A stretch of DNA of 64,000 nucleotides from an uncultured Azohydromonas sp. (GCF_937926365.1 NZ_CALAOH010000250.1:15567-79566), one strand, 5' to 3'. Positions 53,758 through 63,330 are shown, counted from the stretch's first letter. Notes: generated by a model from the sequence alone, not told the origin. A program made the numbers and translations.

Positions 53758-54759
53758 ATGATCATCGACTCGCACGCCCACATCGTCATGCCTCCCGAGA
53801 GCTTCCGCTTCATGGCGGAACTCATCGGCGGCCGGGCCAACCCCCACACGCTGCCCAAGATCCCCGAAGCCTCGGTGCGCAAGGTGGCCGAGGAGCTGGT
53901 GCGCACCATGGACAGCGTGGGCACCGACGTGCAGTTCATCTCGCCGCGCCCGTACCTGCAGATGCACTCGGTCAAGCCGGGCAAGGTCACGGAGCTGTGG
54001 TCACGCCACTGCAACGACCTCATCGCGCGCTTCGTCGAGCTGTTCCCCGACCGCTTCCGCGGCGTGGCCGGCCTGCCGCAGTACATGGACGAGCCGCTGG
54101 AGCAGCGCGCCATTCCCGAGCTGCGCCGCTGCGTCGAGCAGCTGGGCTTCGTGGGTTGCCTGATCAACCCCGATCCCACCGAGGGCGCCGGCCCCACGCC
54201 GCCGGGGCTGGGCGAGGAGTTCTGGCACCCGCTGTACCAGGCCATGGTGGAGCTTGACGTGCCGGGCCTGATCCACTCGGCGGGCAGCTGCAGCACGCGC
54301 GAGAGCTACACGCTCAAGTTCATCAACGAGGAGAGCATCGCCATCGTCTCGCTGCTGGGCGCCAAGGTCTTCGACAAGTTCCCCGCGCTCAAGATCGTGG
54401 TGGCCCACGGCGGCGGCGCGATCCCCTACCAGATGGGCCGCTTCCGCTCCTGGAACGCGCGCAAGGGCGAGGCCGTGAGCTTCGACGAGCAACTGCGCAA
54501 GCTCTATTTCGACACCTGCAACTACTCCAAGGAAGCCATCGAGCTGCTGATCAAGGTGGCCGGCACCGACAACGTGCTCTTCGGCACCGAGAAGCCGGGC
54601 ACCGGCAGCGCGCGCGACCCGGTGAGCGGCCGCGACTACGACGACATGAAGCCCGTGATCGAGAGCATCGAGTGGCTGACCTCGCAGCAGCGCACCAACA
54701 TCTTCGAATGCAACTGCCGGCGCGTGTACAGCCGCGCCTTCCGCAAGGACGGCGAGTAA
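53758..54759 (+). CDS. LigJ-like amidohydrolase-fold hydratase (4-oxalomesaconate hydratase family)
   Basis: The 333-residue protein has the amidohydrolase metal site: His-x-His in IDSHAHIVMP (residues 6 and 8), a His in GLIHSAGS, and VAHGGGAIPY. The end reads FGTEKPGTG, with Glu in place of the usual Asp, followed by ARDPVSGRDYDD. The Glu ligand and this tail are typical of LigJ, which hydrates 4-oxalomesaconate in protocatechuate/gallate 4,5-cleavage. The LigB-type dioxygenase and RraA-fold genes on the other arm supply the flanking steps. Exact substrate may differ from oxalomesaconate. Confidence 0.8.
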   Translation: MIIDSHAHIVMPPESFRFMAELIGGRANPHTLPKIPEASVRKVAEELVRTMDSVGTDVQFISPRPYLQMHSVKPGKVTELWSRHCNDLIARFVELFPDRFRGVAGLPQYMDEPLEQRAIPELRRCVEQLGFVGCLINPDPTEGAGPTPPGLGEEFWHPLYQAMVELDVPGLIHSAGSCSTRESYTLKFINEESIAIVSLLGAKVFDKFPALKIVVAHGGGAIPYQMGRFRSWNARKGEAVSFDEQLRKLYFDTCNYSKEAIELLIKVAGTDNVLFGTEKPGTGSARDPVSGRDYDDMKPVIESIEWLTSQQRTNIFECNCRRVYSRAFRKDGE

Positions 54760-54798
54760 GGCGCCCGGCCACCATACCCACACACCGAGGAGACCACC

Positions 54799-56037
54799 AT
54801 GGCCATGACTAGGGAAGACAACGAGCTGCTGACCCGCGTCGAGAACGGCGCGCCCATGGGCGAGATGATCCGCCAGCACTACTGGATCCCGGCCGTGCCG
54901 GCGGCCAAGCTCGTGGCTGACGGCGCGCCGGTACGCGTGCGGCTGCTGGGCCGCAACTACGTGGCCTTCCGCGTGACGGACGGCAGCGTGGGCGTGGTGG
55001 ACGAGCAGTGCCCGCACCGCAAGGCCTCGCTGGCGCTGGCGCGCAACGAGGACAACGGCCTGCGCTGCCTCTTCCACGGCTGGAAGTTCAACGTGCGCGG
55101 CGAGGTGGTGGAGGCGCCCAACCACACCGGCGACCAGCGCCAGTTCTGCAGCCACGTGCGCGTCAACCGCTACACGGTGGCCGAGCGCGGCGGCATCGTC
55201 TGGGTCTGGCTGGGCCAGGGCGAGCAGCCGCCCAAGTTCCCCAACCTGCCCTTCGTGGACCTGCCGGAGAACCAGCGCGCCGTCACCAGCCAGGAGGTGC
55301 CCACCAACTGGGTGCAGGGCGTGGAAGCGTCGATGGACAGCTCGCACGTGGGGGTGCTGCACGAGTCCACCACGCAGCTCACCGCCGGCTCGGGCAACGA
55401 GCGGCTGCACATGACCAAGGCGCTGGCGCCGAAGCTGGAGTTCGAGGAGCGGCCCTACGGCTACCGCTACGCCGCGCTGCGCGCGCTGCCCGATGACAAG
55501 GTGTATGCGCGCGTCAACAACTTCGTGATGCCCTGGTACGGCATCATCTGCCCGCCCGATGCCAAGGGTCCCAGCACGGTGTTCTTCTCCACGCCGGTGG
55601 ACGACGTGACGCACCGCGCCTGGTTCGTGCACTTCAACCCGCATCGGCCGCTGGGCATGACGGTGATGTCGGCCTCGCCCGACGTGTGGAACTTCCCGCC
55701 GCTGCCCCCGGGCAGCCCCGCGGACAACTGGGGCCAGAACCGCGACCTGATGAAGCGCGGCCATGCCACGGGCTTCCCGCAGCACCTGGGCACCGAGGAT
55801 TTCGCGATGTTCCTCAGCCAGGGCCCGATCTACGACCGCACCGACGAACAGCTGTGCTCGGCCGACGGCGCGGTGCTGCGCGTGCGCGCGCAACTGCTGC
55901 GCTCGGTGCGCGAGTTCATGGCCGGGCAGACGCCCAGGCTCGCCGACAACCCCGAGCTCGACTACGCCCAGGCCGTCTCGGTCGGCGGCGTGATCAACGC
56001 GGGCGCCGACTGGCGCGCCCTCACCAAGGCCGATTGA
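54799..56037 (+). CDS. Rieske oxygenase, phthalate/vanillate-type single-subunit (copy 1)
   Basis: The 412-residue oxygenase has a Rieske centre (CPHRKASLAL and CLFHGWKF, about 70-100) and a catalytic domain with SSHVGVLH, where the two His are five residues apart as usual. It lacks a beta subunit, as in phthalate 4,5-dioxygenase and vanillate O-demethylase systems. The reductase encoded at 58345-59313 should supply electrons. It may hydroxylate a ring or remove a methyl group from a methoxy acid. The ATG has GAGGAGACC upstream. Confidence 0.88.
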   Translation: MAMTREDNELLTRVENGAPMGEMIRQHYWIPAVPAAKLVADGAPVRVRLLGRNYVAFRVTDGSVGVVDEQCPHRKASLALARNEDNGLRCLFHGWKFNVRGEVVEAPNHTGDQRQFCSHVRVNRYTVAERGGIVWVWLGQGEQPPKFPNLPFVDLPENQRAVTSQEVPTNWVQGVEASMDSSHVGVLHESTTQLTAGSGNERLHMTKALAPKLEFEERPYGYRYAALRALPDDKVYARVNNFVMPWYGIICPPDAKGPSTVFFSTPVDDVTHRAWFVHFNPHRPLGMTVMSASPDVWNFPPLPPGSPADNWGQNRDLMKRGHATGFPQHLGTEDFAMFLSQGPIYDRTDEQLCSADGAVLRVRAQLLRSVREFMAGQTPRLADNPELDYAQAVSVGGVINAGADWRALTKAD

Positions 56038-56051
56038 GAAGGCAACCCGAC

Positions 56052-57041
56052 GTGGACTACCGCATGACCTCCCCCACGCGCCGACGGCTGCTGCTGTCCG
56101 CGGCTGCCGGCCTGGCGCCGGGCCTGCTGCGGGCGCAGCCGGACAAGCCGGTGCTGCGCATCCTGGTCGGGCTGCCGCCGGGCGGCGGCACCGACGCCAT
56201 CGCGCGCGCCATCGCCGACCGGCTGCACGAGCACCTGGGCCAGCCGGTGATGATCGACAACCGCGTGGGCGTGGGCGGGCGCCTGGCCTGCGACGCGCTG
56301 ATGGCGTCCAAGCCCGATGGGCTGACCTGGATGATCGCGCCCAACGCCACGCCCACCTTCCAGACGCTGGTGTTCGGATCACAGCTCAAGTGGAATCTGT
56401 TCCGCGACTTCGCGCCGGTGGCCGCCCTGGTGAGCTACCCGCTGGGCATGGCCGTGAGCACCGCCACGGGCGTGACCAACGTGCGCGAGTTCGTGCAGTG
56501 GGTGCGCGAGCATCCGAAGGAGGCCAGCTTCGGCGTGCCGGGGCTGGGCGGCCAGAACCACTTCCTGGGTGCGCAGTTCGCCAAGGCCATGGGCATTGAC
56601 TTGCCGGTGACGCCTTACAAGGGCACGCCGCCGCTCATCACGGACCTGGTGGGCGGCCACGTGCCGGCGGCCGTGACGCTGATGGACGAGATGCTCAAGC
56701 ACCACCGCAGCGGCCGCGCGCGCGTCATCGGCATCTTCAGCGACAAGCGCTCGGAGCTGATGCCCGACATCCCGACCATGGCCGAGCAGGGCGTGAAGAT
56801 GCTCGCCAGCGAGGGCTGGACCGCGATGTGGGCGCCGGCCAAGACGCCGCCGGCCGAGATCGCGCGCATGCAGCAGGCGCTGCGCAAGGTGCTGGAGACG
56901 CCCACGGTGCGCGAGCTGCTCACCACGCGGCTGTCGGTGGTGCCGGGCTACCTCGACGGCGCGCAGATGGCCCAGCGCCAGCGCGACGAGCTCGCCGCCT
57001 GGGAGCCCATCATCAAGGCCTCGGGCTTCAAGCCGGAGTGA
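56052..57041 (+). CDS. Bug/TctC-type periplasmic binding protein between the two Rieske genes
   Basis: The 329-residue protein has an Arg-rich start and hydrophobic signal (RRRLLLSAAAGLAPGLLRAQ). The Bug body contains VLRILVGLPPGGGTDAIARA and WMIAPNATPTFQ. A GTG at 56052 with AGAAGG 9 bases upstream is preferred; an ATG at 56064 lacks a site at good distance. Placed between two oxygenase genes, it probably binds the oxygenase substrate in the periplasm. It is a likely paralogue of the Bug protein at 46728-47708. Confidence 0.86.
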   Translation: MDYRMTSPTRRRLLLSAAAGLAPGLLRAQPDKPVLRILVGLPPGGGTDAIARAIADRLHEHLGQPVMIDNRVGVGGRLACDALMASKPDGLTWMIAPNATPTFQTLVFGSQLKWNLFRDFAPVAALVSYPLGMAVSTATGVTNVREFVQWVREHPKEASFGVPGLGGQNHFLGAQFAKAMGIDLPVTPYKGTPPLITDLVGGHVPAAVTLMDEMLKHHRSGRARVIGIFSDKRSELMPDIPTMAEQGVKMLASEGWTAMWAPAKTPPAEIARMQQALRKVLETPTVRELLTTRLSVVPGYLDGAQMAQRQRDELAAWEPIIKASGFKPE

Positions 57042-57051
57042 GGACGCCGAG

Positions 57052-58332
57052 ATGCTGAGCGCCGAGAAGAACCGCCGGCTCACCGAGGTCGGCCCCGGCA
57101 CCCCGATGGGCGAGCTGCTGCGCCGCTACTGGCATCCGGTGGCGGGTATCGACGAGCTTGAGCGCCATCCGGTCAAGGCCGTGCGCCTGATGGGCGAGGA
57201 CCTGGTGCTGTTCAAGGACGCCGAGGGGGCCTATGGCCTGGTGGACCGGCACTGCGCGCACCGGCGCGCGGACCTGTCCTACGGCTTCGTCGAGCCAGGC
57301 GGCCTGCGCTGCAACTACCACGGCTGGCAGTTCGACGTGCAAGGCCGCTGCGTGCACCAGCCCTTCGAGGAGGCGGCCGACCCGCAGGCGCGCGCGAAGT
57401 GCAAGGTGCGGCTCAAGGCCTACCGCGTGCAACCCCTGGCCGGGATGCTGTGGGCCTACATGGGCCCCGAGCCCGCGCCGCTGCTGCCCGACTGGGAGGC
57501 CTTCAGCTGGGCCAACGGGTTCGTGCAGGTGGTGTTTTCCGAGGTGCCCTGCAACTGGCTGCAGGCGCAGGAGAACTCCATCGACCCGGTGCATTTCGAG
57601 TGGATGCATGCCAACTGGGGGCGGCGGCTGCGCGGCGCGGGCGGCCATGCGCCCAGGCACCTGAGGCTGGGCTTCGAGGAGTTCGAGTTCGGCTTCACGT
57701 ACCGGCGCATCAGCGAGGACACCGACGAGCAGCACCCGCTGTGGACCATCGGGCGGGTGTGCCTGTGGCCCAACGGCTTCTTCCTGGGCGACCATTTCGA
57801 ATGGCGCGTGCCGGTGGACGACACCCACATGCTCAGTGTCACGTGGAGCTTCATCCGCGTGCCGCGCGAGGCCGAGCCTTACGTGCAGCGCTCCATCCCC
57901 TCGTGGACCAGCCCGATCAAGGATGCGGCGACCGGGCGCTGGATCACCACTCACGTGATCAACCAGGACATCGTGGCCTGGGTGGGCCAGGGGCCGGTGA
58001 CGGACCGCAGCCAGGAGAACCTGGGCGCCAGCGACCGCGGCATCGCGCTGCTGCGGCGGCGTCTCTTCGACGACATGGACGCCGTGGCGCAGGGGCTCGA
58101 CCCCAAGGGCCTGATCCGCGATCCCGAGCGCAACCGGCGCGTGTTCCTGCCCAGCGACTCGCGCGAGTTCTTCCTGCGCGGGCTGCCGCGCGCCGAGTAC
58201 GAGCGCCATCCCAAGTGGAGCAAGCTGCTGCACCACTTCATCTTCCACGCCGGCCAGCCCGAGGCGGTGCAGCGTGCCTGCGAGGAAGCCACCGGTGTGG
58301 CGATCCGGGCCGTGGACGTGGTGGACATCTGA
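57052..58332 (+). CDS. Rieske oxygenase, phthalate-dioxygenase-type (copy 2)
   Basis: The 426-residue single-component-type oxygenase has a Rieske motif CAHRRADLSYG...CNYHGWQF (about 65-95) and catalytic DPVHFEWMH with normal His spacing. It is more like phthalate dioxygenase than the first copy. Both genes start with a similar NRRLTEVGPGTPMGELLRRYWHP / DNELLTRVENGAPMGEMIR region, so they are related but not close. One reductase gene follows, and it probably serves both. The ATG follows the Bug stop by 10 bases with GAGGA upstream. Confidence 0.88.
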   Translation: MLSAEKNRRLTEVGPGTPMGELLRRYWHPVAGIDELERHPVKAVRLMGEDLVLFKDAEGAYGLVDRHCAHRRADLSYGFVEPGGLRCNYHGWQFDVQGRCVHQPFEEAADPQARAKCKVRLKAYRVQPLAGMLWAYMGPEPAPLLPDWEAFSWANGFVQVVFSEVPCNWLQAQENSIDPVHFEWMHANWGRRLRGAGGHAPRHLRLGFEEFEFGFTYRRISEDTDEQHPLWTIGRVCLWPNGFFLGDHFEWRVPVDDTHMLSVTWSFIRVPREAEPYVQRSIPSWTSPIKDAATGRWITTHVINQDIVAWVGQGPVTDRSQENLGASDRGIALLRRRLFDDMDAVAQGLDPKGLIRDPERNRRVFLPSDSREFFLRGLPRAEYERHPKWSKLLHHFIFHAGQPEAVQRACEEATGVAIRAVDVVDI

Positions 58333-58344
58333 CGAGAACGAAAC

Positions 58345-59313
58345 ATGAGCCTTCCGCAAAGCATCGAGGTGCGCGTGCGCGCCGTCACCTGGGAGGCCGA
58401 GGGCATCCTCGGCTTCGAGCTGGTACCGCTGCCTCCGCGCAAGTCGCTGCCGCCCTTCAGCGCCGGCGCGCACATCGACCTGCACCTGCCCAACGGGCTG
58501 ATCCGCAGCTACTCGCTGCTGAATTCGCAGGACGAGACGCACCGCTACGTCATCGGCGTCAACCGCGACGCGGCCAGCCGCGGCGGCTCGCGCTACCTGC
58601 ACGAGACGCTGCGCCCCGGCGACGTGCTGACCATCGGTGAGCCGCGCAACAACTTCGCGCTCGACGAGGAAGCCGCGCACAGCGTGTTCATCGCCGGGGG
58701 CATCGGCATCACGCCGCTGCTGGGCATGATCCGCCGCCTGCAGTCGCTGGGGCGGCCGTGGCAGCTGTTCTACGCCGCGCGCACACGCCAGGGCGCGGCC
58801 TTCGTGGACGAGCTGCAGCGGCTGCGCGACGCCACCGGCGCCGCCGTGCAGTTCTGCTTCGACCGCGAGAACGGCGGCCGGATGCTGGACCTGGGCGCCA
58901 TCGTGGCCGCGCTGCCGGCCGATGCCCATGTGTACTGCTGCGGCCCGCTGCCGATGCTGGAAGCCTTCGAGCGTGCCACCGCCGGGCTGCCGCCGCGGCA
59001 GGTGCACGTGGAGTACTTCGCCGCGCGCGAGGCGGCCGCCACCGAGGGCGGTTTCACGGTGGAGCTCGCCCGCAGCGGCCGCAGCCTGGTGGTGCAGCCC
59101 GGCCACACCATCCTCGACAGCCTGCTGGAGATCGGCGTGGAGCCGCCCTACTCCTGCCGCGAGGGCGTCTGCGGCACCTGCGAGGTGCGCGTCATCGACG
59201 GCACGCCCGACCACCGCGACCTCGTGCTCAGCGCCGCCGAGAAGGCGGCCAACGACCGCATGCTGATCTGCTGCTCCGGCGCGTGCAGCAGCAAGCTGGT
59301 GCTGGACCTCTAG
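58345..59313 (+). CDS. Phthalate-dioxygenase-reductase-type flavin/2Fe-2S reductase
   Basis: The 322-residue reductase has the FMN-binding RSYSLLNSQ (about 52-60), the NAD-binding GGIGITPLLGMI and a C-terminal ferredoxin domain with Cys ligands in CREGVCGTC and a final Cys. This order (flavin, NAD, 2Fe-2S last) matches VanB and phthalate dioxygenase reductase. It differs from the region A reductase, which has the 2Fe-2S first. It should serve the two Rieske oxygenases just upstream. Confidence 0.92.
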   Translation: MSLPQSIEVRVRAVTWEAEGILGFELVPLPPRKSLPPFSAGAHIDLHLPNGLIRSYSLLNSQDETHRYVIGVNRDAASRGGSRYLHETLRPGDVLTIGEPRNNFALDEEAAHSVFIAGGIGITPLLGMIRRLQSLGRPWQLFYAARTRQGAAFVDELQRLRDATGAAVQFCFDRENGGRMLDLGAIVAALPADAHVYCCGPLPMLEAFERATAGLPPRQVHVEYFAAREAAATEGGFTVELARSGRSLVVQPGHTILDSLLEIGVEPPYSCREGVCGTCEVRVIDGTPDHRDLVLSAAEKAANDRMLICCSGACSSKLVLDL

Positions 59314-59402
59314 CACTCTCCTCGCACCCACACGTTCCTCTACCCCTGCCGCTTGCGCTGTCCGCAGCGCGGCGGGCCTGAACACGCCCCAAGGAGACTC
59401 CC

Positions 59403-60197
59403 ATGAGCGAAGCCCTCATCACCTACCAGCTCGAAGGCCCGATCGCGGTCATCGGCCTGAACCGTCCCGCCAAGCGCAATGCGATCAACGAGGCCGTGAT
59501 CGACGAGCTGCGCGCGGCCGTGGCCCGCGCGGCCGACGAGGCCGACGTGGCGGTACTGCATGGTCACGGCAGCAACTTCTGCGCGGGCCTCGACCTGGCC
59601 GAGGCGCTGGCGCGCGCCACGGGCCAGGTCCAGCCGCCCAGGAAGCGCAAGCGCCACAGCTGGCACGAGGTGTTCGACCAGATCGCGCGCGGCCCCATCC
59701 CCTACGTGGCCGCGCTGCACGGCGCGGTCGTGGGCGGCGGGCTGGAGCTGGCCACCGCGGCGCATGTGCGCGTGTGCGACGAGACCGCCTTCTTCGGGCT
59801 GCCCGAGGGGCAGCGCGGCATCTTCGTGGGCGGCGGCGGCACCGTGCGCATCCAGCGCGTGGTGGGCTACACCGTGATGGCCGACATGATGCTCACCGGC
59901 CGGCTGCTGTCGGCCGCCGAGGGCGAGCGCGAGCACATCGTGCGCTACGTCGTGCCGCCGGGCCAGGCGCTGGCCAAGGCCATGGAGCTGGCCGCCAAGA
60001 TCGCCCGCAACACGCCCGACACCAACTGGCGCATCACCAGCGTGCTGCCGCGCATCAACGACCTGTCCCACGACGACGGCCTGTTCATGGAGTACCTCAA
60101 CTCCAACCTGCAGCGCTCGCCCGAGACCGCCGAGCGGCTGCGCGAGTTCGTTGAAGGCCGCGCGGCGCCGCTGGCGGCACCGGGCAAGGCTGAGTGA
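59403..60197 (+). CDS. Enoyl-CoA hydratase/isomerase (crotonase) family protein
   Basis: The 264-residue crotonase has the oxyanion-hole segment NFCAGLDLAEALARA and the second region VVGGGLELATAAHVRVCDE, with FGLPEGQRG supplying the usual Glu. A Lys/Arg-rich loop (PPRKRKRHSW) sits near residue 80. It would hydrate or isomerise an unsaturated CoA ester. It is separated from the reductase by 89 bases with no clear terminator and followed after 16 bases by a hydroxyacyl-CoA dehydrogenase gene. Confidence 0.88.
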   Translation: MSEALITYQLEGPIAVIGLNRPAKRNAINEAVIDELRAAVARAADEADVAVLHGHGSNFCAGLDLAEALARATGQVQPPRKRKRHSWHEVFDQIARGPIPYVAALHGAVVGGGLELATAAHVRVCDETAFFGLPEGQRGIFVGGGGTVRIQRVVGYTVMADMMLTGRLLSAAEGEREHIVRYVVPPGQALAKAMELAAKIARNTPDTNWRITSVLPRINDLSHDDGLFMEYLNSNLQRSPETAERLREFVEGRAAPLAAPGKAE

Positions 60198-60213
60198 GAC
60201 GAGAGGGAACCAC

Positions 60214-61560
60214 ATGAGCACCGACCTGATGAATCCCAGCCCGGCCGAGCGTGAGCAGGCCGCTGCCCACATCGCCGCCGCACGCACGCTGGCGGCCGAC
60301 ATCGGCCTGCCCCCGGGCGTGCAGCCGCGCCCGATCAGGCGCGTGGCCGTGATCGGCGCGGGCACCATGGGGGGCGGCATTGCCATGGCGCTGGCCAACA
60401 TTGGCATCCCCGTGACGCTGATCGACGCCGATGCCAAGGCGCTGGACCGCGGCCTGGCCCGCGTGCGCGACAACTACGCCGGCAGCGTGGCGCGCGGCCG
60501 GCTCGACGCCGACGCCATGGCGCAGCGCCTGGCGCTGATCGACGGCAGCGTGTCGCTGGCCGAGGGCGTGCGCGACGCCGACGTCGTCATCGAGGCCGTG
60601 TTCGAGGACATGGCGCTCAAGCAGCGCCTGTTCCGCGAGCTCGACGCCGCGGCGCGACCGGGAACGATCCTGGCCACCAACACGTCCGGGCTGGACATCG
60701 ACGAGATCGCCGCCGTGACCTCGCGGCCGCAGGACGTGGCGGGCGCGCACTTCTTCAGCCCGGCGCACGTGATGAAGCTGCTGGAGGTGGTGCAGGCCAA
60801 GCACACCGCGCCCGACGTGATCGCCACGCTGATGGACTTGGGCCGGCGCATGGGCAAGGTGGCGGTGCTCGCGCGCATCTACCCGGGCTTCATCGGCAAC
60901 GCGCTGTTCCGCAACTACACGCGCGAAGCCCACTTCCTGGTGGAGGACGGCGCGCTGCCGCACGAGGTGGATGCCGCGCTCAAGCGCTTCGGCTACGCCA
61001 TGGGCATCTTCGCGGTGCACGACATGGCCGGCAACGACGTGGGCTACCAGACGCGCAAGGCGCAGATGGCGACCCGGCCCACGGACCGGCGCTGGAACGA
61101 CCTGATCCTGAAGCTGGTGGACCTGGGCCGCCTGGGCCAGAAGAGCGGCGCCGGCTGGTACCGCTACGAAGCGGGCAGCCGCGAGCCGCAGCGCGACCCG
61201 GTGGTCGAGCAGTTCATCGTCGAGGAATCGGCGCGCATGGGCATCGAGCGCCGGCCGGTGTCGGAGGAGGAGATCCTCAAGCGCTGCCTCTACGGCATGG
61301 TCAACGAGGGCGCGCGGCTGCTGGAGCAGGGCATCGCGCTGCGGCCCAGCGACATCGACATCGTCTACGTCACGGGCTACGGCTTCCCGGCGCACCAGGG
61401 CGGCCCGATGTTCATGGCCGACCGCATCGGCCTGGACCGGGTGTACGCCGACATCCAGCGCCTGCATGCGGAGCACGGCTACTGGTGGCAGCCCGCGCCG
61501 CTGCTGGAGCGGCTGGCGCGCGAGGGGGGGCGTTTCGCCGACCTGCAGGCCCGGGCCTGA
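60214..61560 (+). CDS. 3-hydroxyacyl-CoA dehydrogenase
   Basis: The 448-residue enzyme has the NAD loop VAVIGAGTMGGGIAMALAN (about 45-63) and the catalytic His region GAHFFSPAHVMKLLEVV. Two C-terminal helical domains are present, as in the FadJ/FadB dehydrogenase half. It lacks a crotonase half, so the hydratase is the separate upstream gene. The tail (HGYWWQPAPLLERLA) is also typical. It oxidises a 3-hydroxyacyl-CoA from that pathway. The ATG at 60214 has GAGAGGGAAC upstream. Confidence 0.92.
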   Translation: MSTDLMNPSPAEREQAAAHIAAARTLAADIGLPPGVQPRPIRRVAVIGAGTMGGGIAMALANIGIPVTLIDADAKALDRGLARVRDNYAGSVARGRLDADAMAQRLALIDGSVSLAEGVRDADVVIEAVFEDMALKQRLFRELDAAARPGTILATNTSGLDIDEIAAVTSRPQDVAGAHFFSPAHVMKLLEVVQAKHTAPDVIATLMDLGRRMGKVAVLARIYPGFIGNALFRNYTREAHFLVEDGALPHEVDAALKRFGYAMGIFAVHDMAGNDVGYQTRKAQMATRPTDRRWNDLILKLVDLGRLGQKSGAGWYRYEAGSREPQRDPVVEQFIVEESARMGIERRPVSEEEILKRCLYGMVNEGARLLEQGIALRPSDIDIVYVTGYGFPAHQGGPMFMADRIGLDRVYADIQRLHAEHGYWWQPAPLLERLAREGGRFADLQARA

Positions 61561-61585
61561 CCCTTCAACGACCACGGGACGACGC

Positions 61586-62365
61586 ATGGATCTCGGACTC
61601 CAGGGCCGCCAGGCCATCGTGTGCGCCTCCTCGCAGGGGCTGGGCCATGCCTGCGCGCAGGCGCTGGCCGCGGAAGGCTGCGCGGTGTTCCTCAACGGCC
61701 GCCACGAGGACAAGCTGCAGGCCGCCGCGCAGGCCCTGCGCGCGGCCAGCGGCGCCCGCGTGACGGCCGTGGCGGCCGACCTGCGCACCGAGGAGGGCCG
61801 GGCGCGGCTGCTGGCGGCCTGCCCCGAGCCCGACATCCTGGTCAACAACAACGCCGGCCCGCCGCCGGGCCGGCTGGCCGACTGGGACCATGCGGCCTGG
61901 CTGGACGCCCTGGAGGCCAACTTCCTGCCGGCGGCGCTGCTGATCCGGGCCGTCGTGCCCGGCATGCGCCGGCGGCGCTTCGGCCGCATCGTGAACATCA
62001 CCTCGGCCATGGTGAAGTCGCCCCATCCGGAGATGGGCCTGTCCACCGCGGCGCGCTCGGCCCTGACGGCGCTGTCCAAGGCGGTGTCGCGCGAGGCCGC
62101 GATCGACAACGTGACGCTCAACAACCTGCTGCCCGAGCGCTTCGACACGCCGCGCCAGGAAGCCATGGCGCAGCGCCTGGTACGGGAGCAAGGCATCACG
62201 CGCGAAGAGGCACGCCAGCGCATCGCCGACACCCTGCCCGCGCGGCGCCTGGGGCGCCCCGAGGAATTCGGGGCGGCCTGTGCGTTCCTGTGCAGCGTGC
62301 ACGCGGGCTTCATCACCGGCCAGAACTTGAGCCTGGACGGCGGCGCGAGCGCCGGCCTGCTCTGA
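61586..62365 (+). CDS. Atypical SDR-family oxidoreductase with altered catalytic motif
   Basis: The 259-residue protein has the SDR fold, with a nucleotide loop ASSQGLGHA (the usual TGxxxGxG reads ASSQGLGHA), NNNAGPPPG and the catalytic Ser strand NITSAMV. The Tyr-x-x-x-Lys motif is replaced: the segment reads LSTAARSAL, which gives Ser and Arg at those places. Hydride transfer by the normal mechanism is doubtful. It may belong to a known group of atypical SDRs. It follows the hydroxyacyl-CoA dehydrogenase by 25 bases. Confidence 0.8.
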   Translation: MDLGLQGRQAIVCASSQGLGHACAQALAAEGCAVFLNGRHEDKLQAAAQALRAASGARVTAVAADLRTEEGRARLLAACPEPDILVNNNAGPPPGRLADWDHAAWLDALEANFLPAALLIRAVVPGMRRRRFGRIVNITSAMVKSPHPEMGLSTAARSALTALSKAVSREAAIDNVTLNNLLPERFDTPRQEAMAQRLVREQGITREEARQRIADTLPARRLGRPEEFGAACAFLCSVHAGFITGQNLSLDGGASAGLL

Positions 62366-62401
62366 CGCCGTTCTCTTTCCGCATCCCAGACCAAGACCGA
62401 C

Positions 62402-63265
62402 ATGAAAGTTGCCCGCTTCACCGCCGAGGGCCGCACCGCCATCGGCATCGTCCAGGACGACCGGGTGTTCGAACTCTCCACGCTGGTTGCGCAAGCACCC
62501 GCCACGATCCGGGAGGTGCTCGCCGCCGGCTCCGGCCTGCGCCAGCGCATCCAGGCCGCGCTGCGGCAGCCGCCCGCGGGCCGTGCGTTGTCCAGCGTCC
62601 GACTTCTGGCGCCCGTTCCTGACGCGCAGAAGTACCTGGCCATCGGCATGAATTACCGCGACCATGCCGAGGAGGCACGACGCGCCGGCGTGCCGGTGCC
62701 GACCAGTCAACTCTGGTTCAACAAGCAGGTGTCGTGCATCACCGGCCCCTTTGACCCGGTCTACAAGCCGCGCGTGTCGGAGCAACTCGACTATGAAGCC
62801 GAGCTGGGCGTGGTGATCGGCACGCGCTGCCGCTACGTCAGCGAGGCCGAGGCCCGCCATGTCGTAGGCGGCTATTTCGTGGCCAACGACGTGTCGGCCC
62901 GCGACTGGCAGCGTCAGAGCCCGACGTTCACCTTGGGCAAGTCCTTCGACACGCACGGGCCGACGGGCCCGTGGATCACCACCGCGGACGAGATCGAGGA
63001 TCCGCATGCGCTGCAGATGCGGCTCTGGGTCAACGGCGAGCTGCGCCAGCAGGCCAGCACCGGCGGGATGATCTTCAACATCTGGCAGCAGATCCACCAT
63101 CTCTCGCAGGTCATGACATTGGAGCCGGGCGACCTGATCGCCACCGGCACCTGCGCCAACGTCGGCATCGCACTGGGCAAGCTGCTGCAGCCCGGCGACG
63201 TGGTGCGTGTGGCGATCGACGGTCTGGGACACATCGAGAACCGCGTCGAAGCCGAGCCGGCCTGA
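62402..63265 (+). CDS. Fumarylacetoacetate-hydrolase-family protein
   Basis: The 287-residue protein has the FAH C-terminal fold with the metal-binding acids in DYEAELGVVIG and later ARDWQRQSPTFTLGKSFDTHGP, shortened here to FTLGKSFDTHGP. Family members hydrolyse or decarboxylate acylpyruvates or 2-oxo acids. It could act on a ring-cleavage product or on oxaloacetate. An ATG at 62402 follows GACCGAC. It is the last cluster enzyme before the ETF gene, 36 bases after the SDR stop. Confidence 0.88.
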   Translation: MKVARFTAEGRTAIGIVQDDRVFELSTLVAQAPATIREVLAAGSGLRQRIQAALRQPPAGRALSSVRLLAPVPDAQKYLAIGMNYRDHAEEARRAGVPVPTSQLWFNKQVSCITGPFDPVYKPRVSEQLDYEAELGVVIGTRCRYVSEAEARHVVGGYFVANDVSARDWQRQSPTFTLGKSFDTHGPTGPWITTADEIEDPHALQMRLWVNGELRQQASTGGMIFNIWQQIHHLSQVMTLEPGDLIATGTCANVGIALGKLLQPGDVVRVAIDGLGHIENRVEAEPA

Positions 63266-63330
63266 TTTCCATCCGCCGCACCGAGTGACCATTGCCGGTG
63301 CCGCAAGCAGAACCGCAAGCAGGAGCAGCC

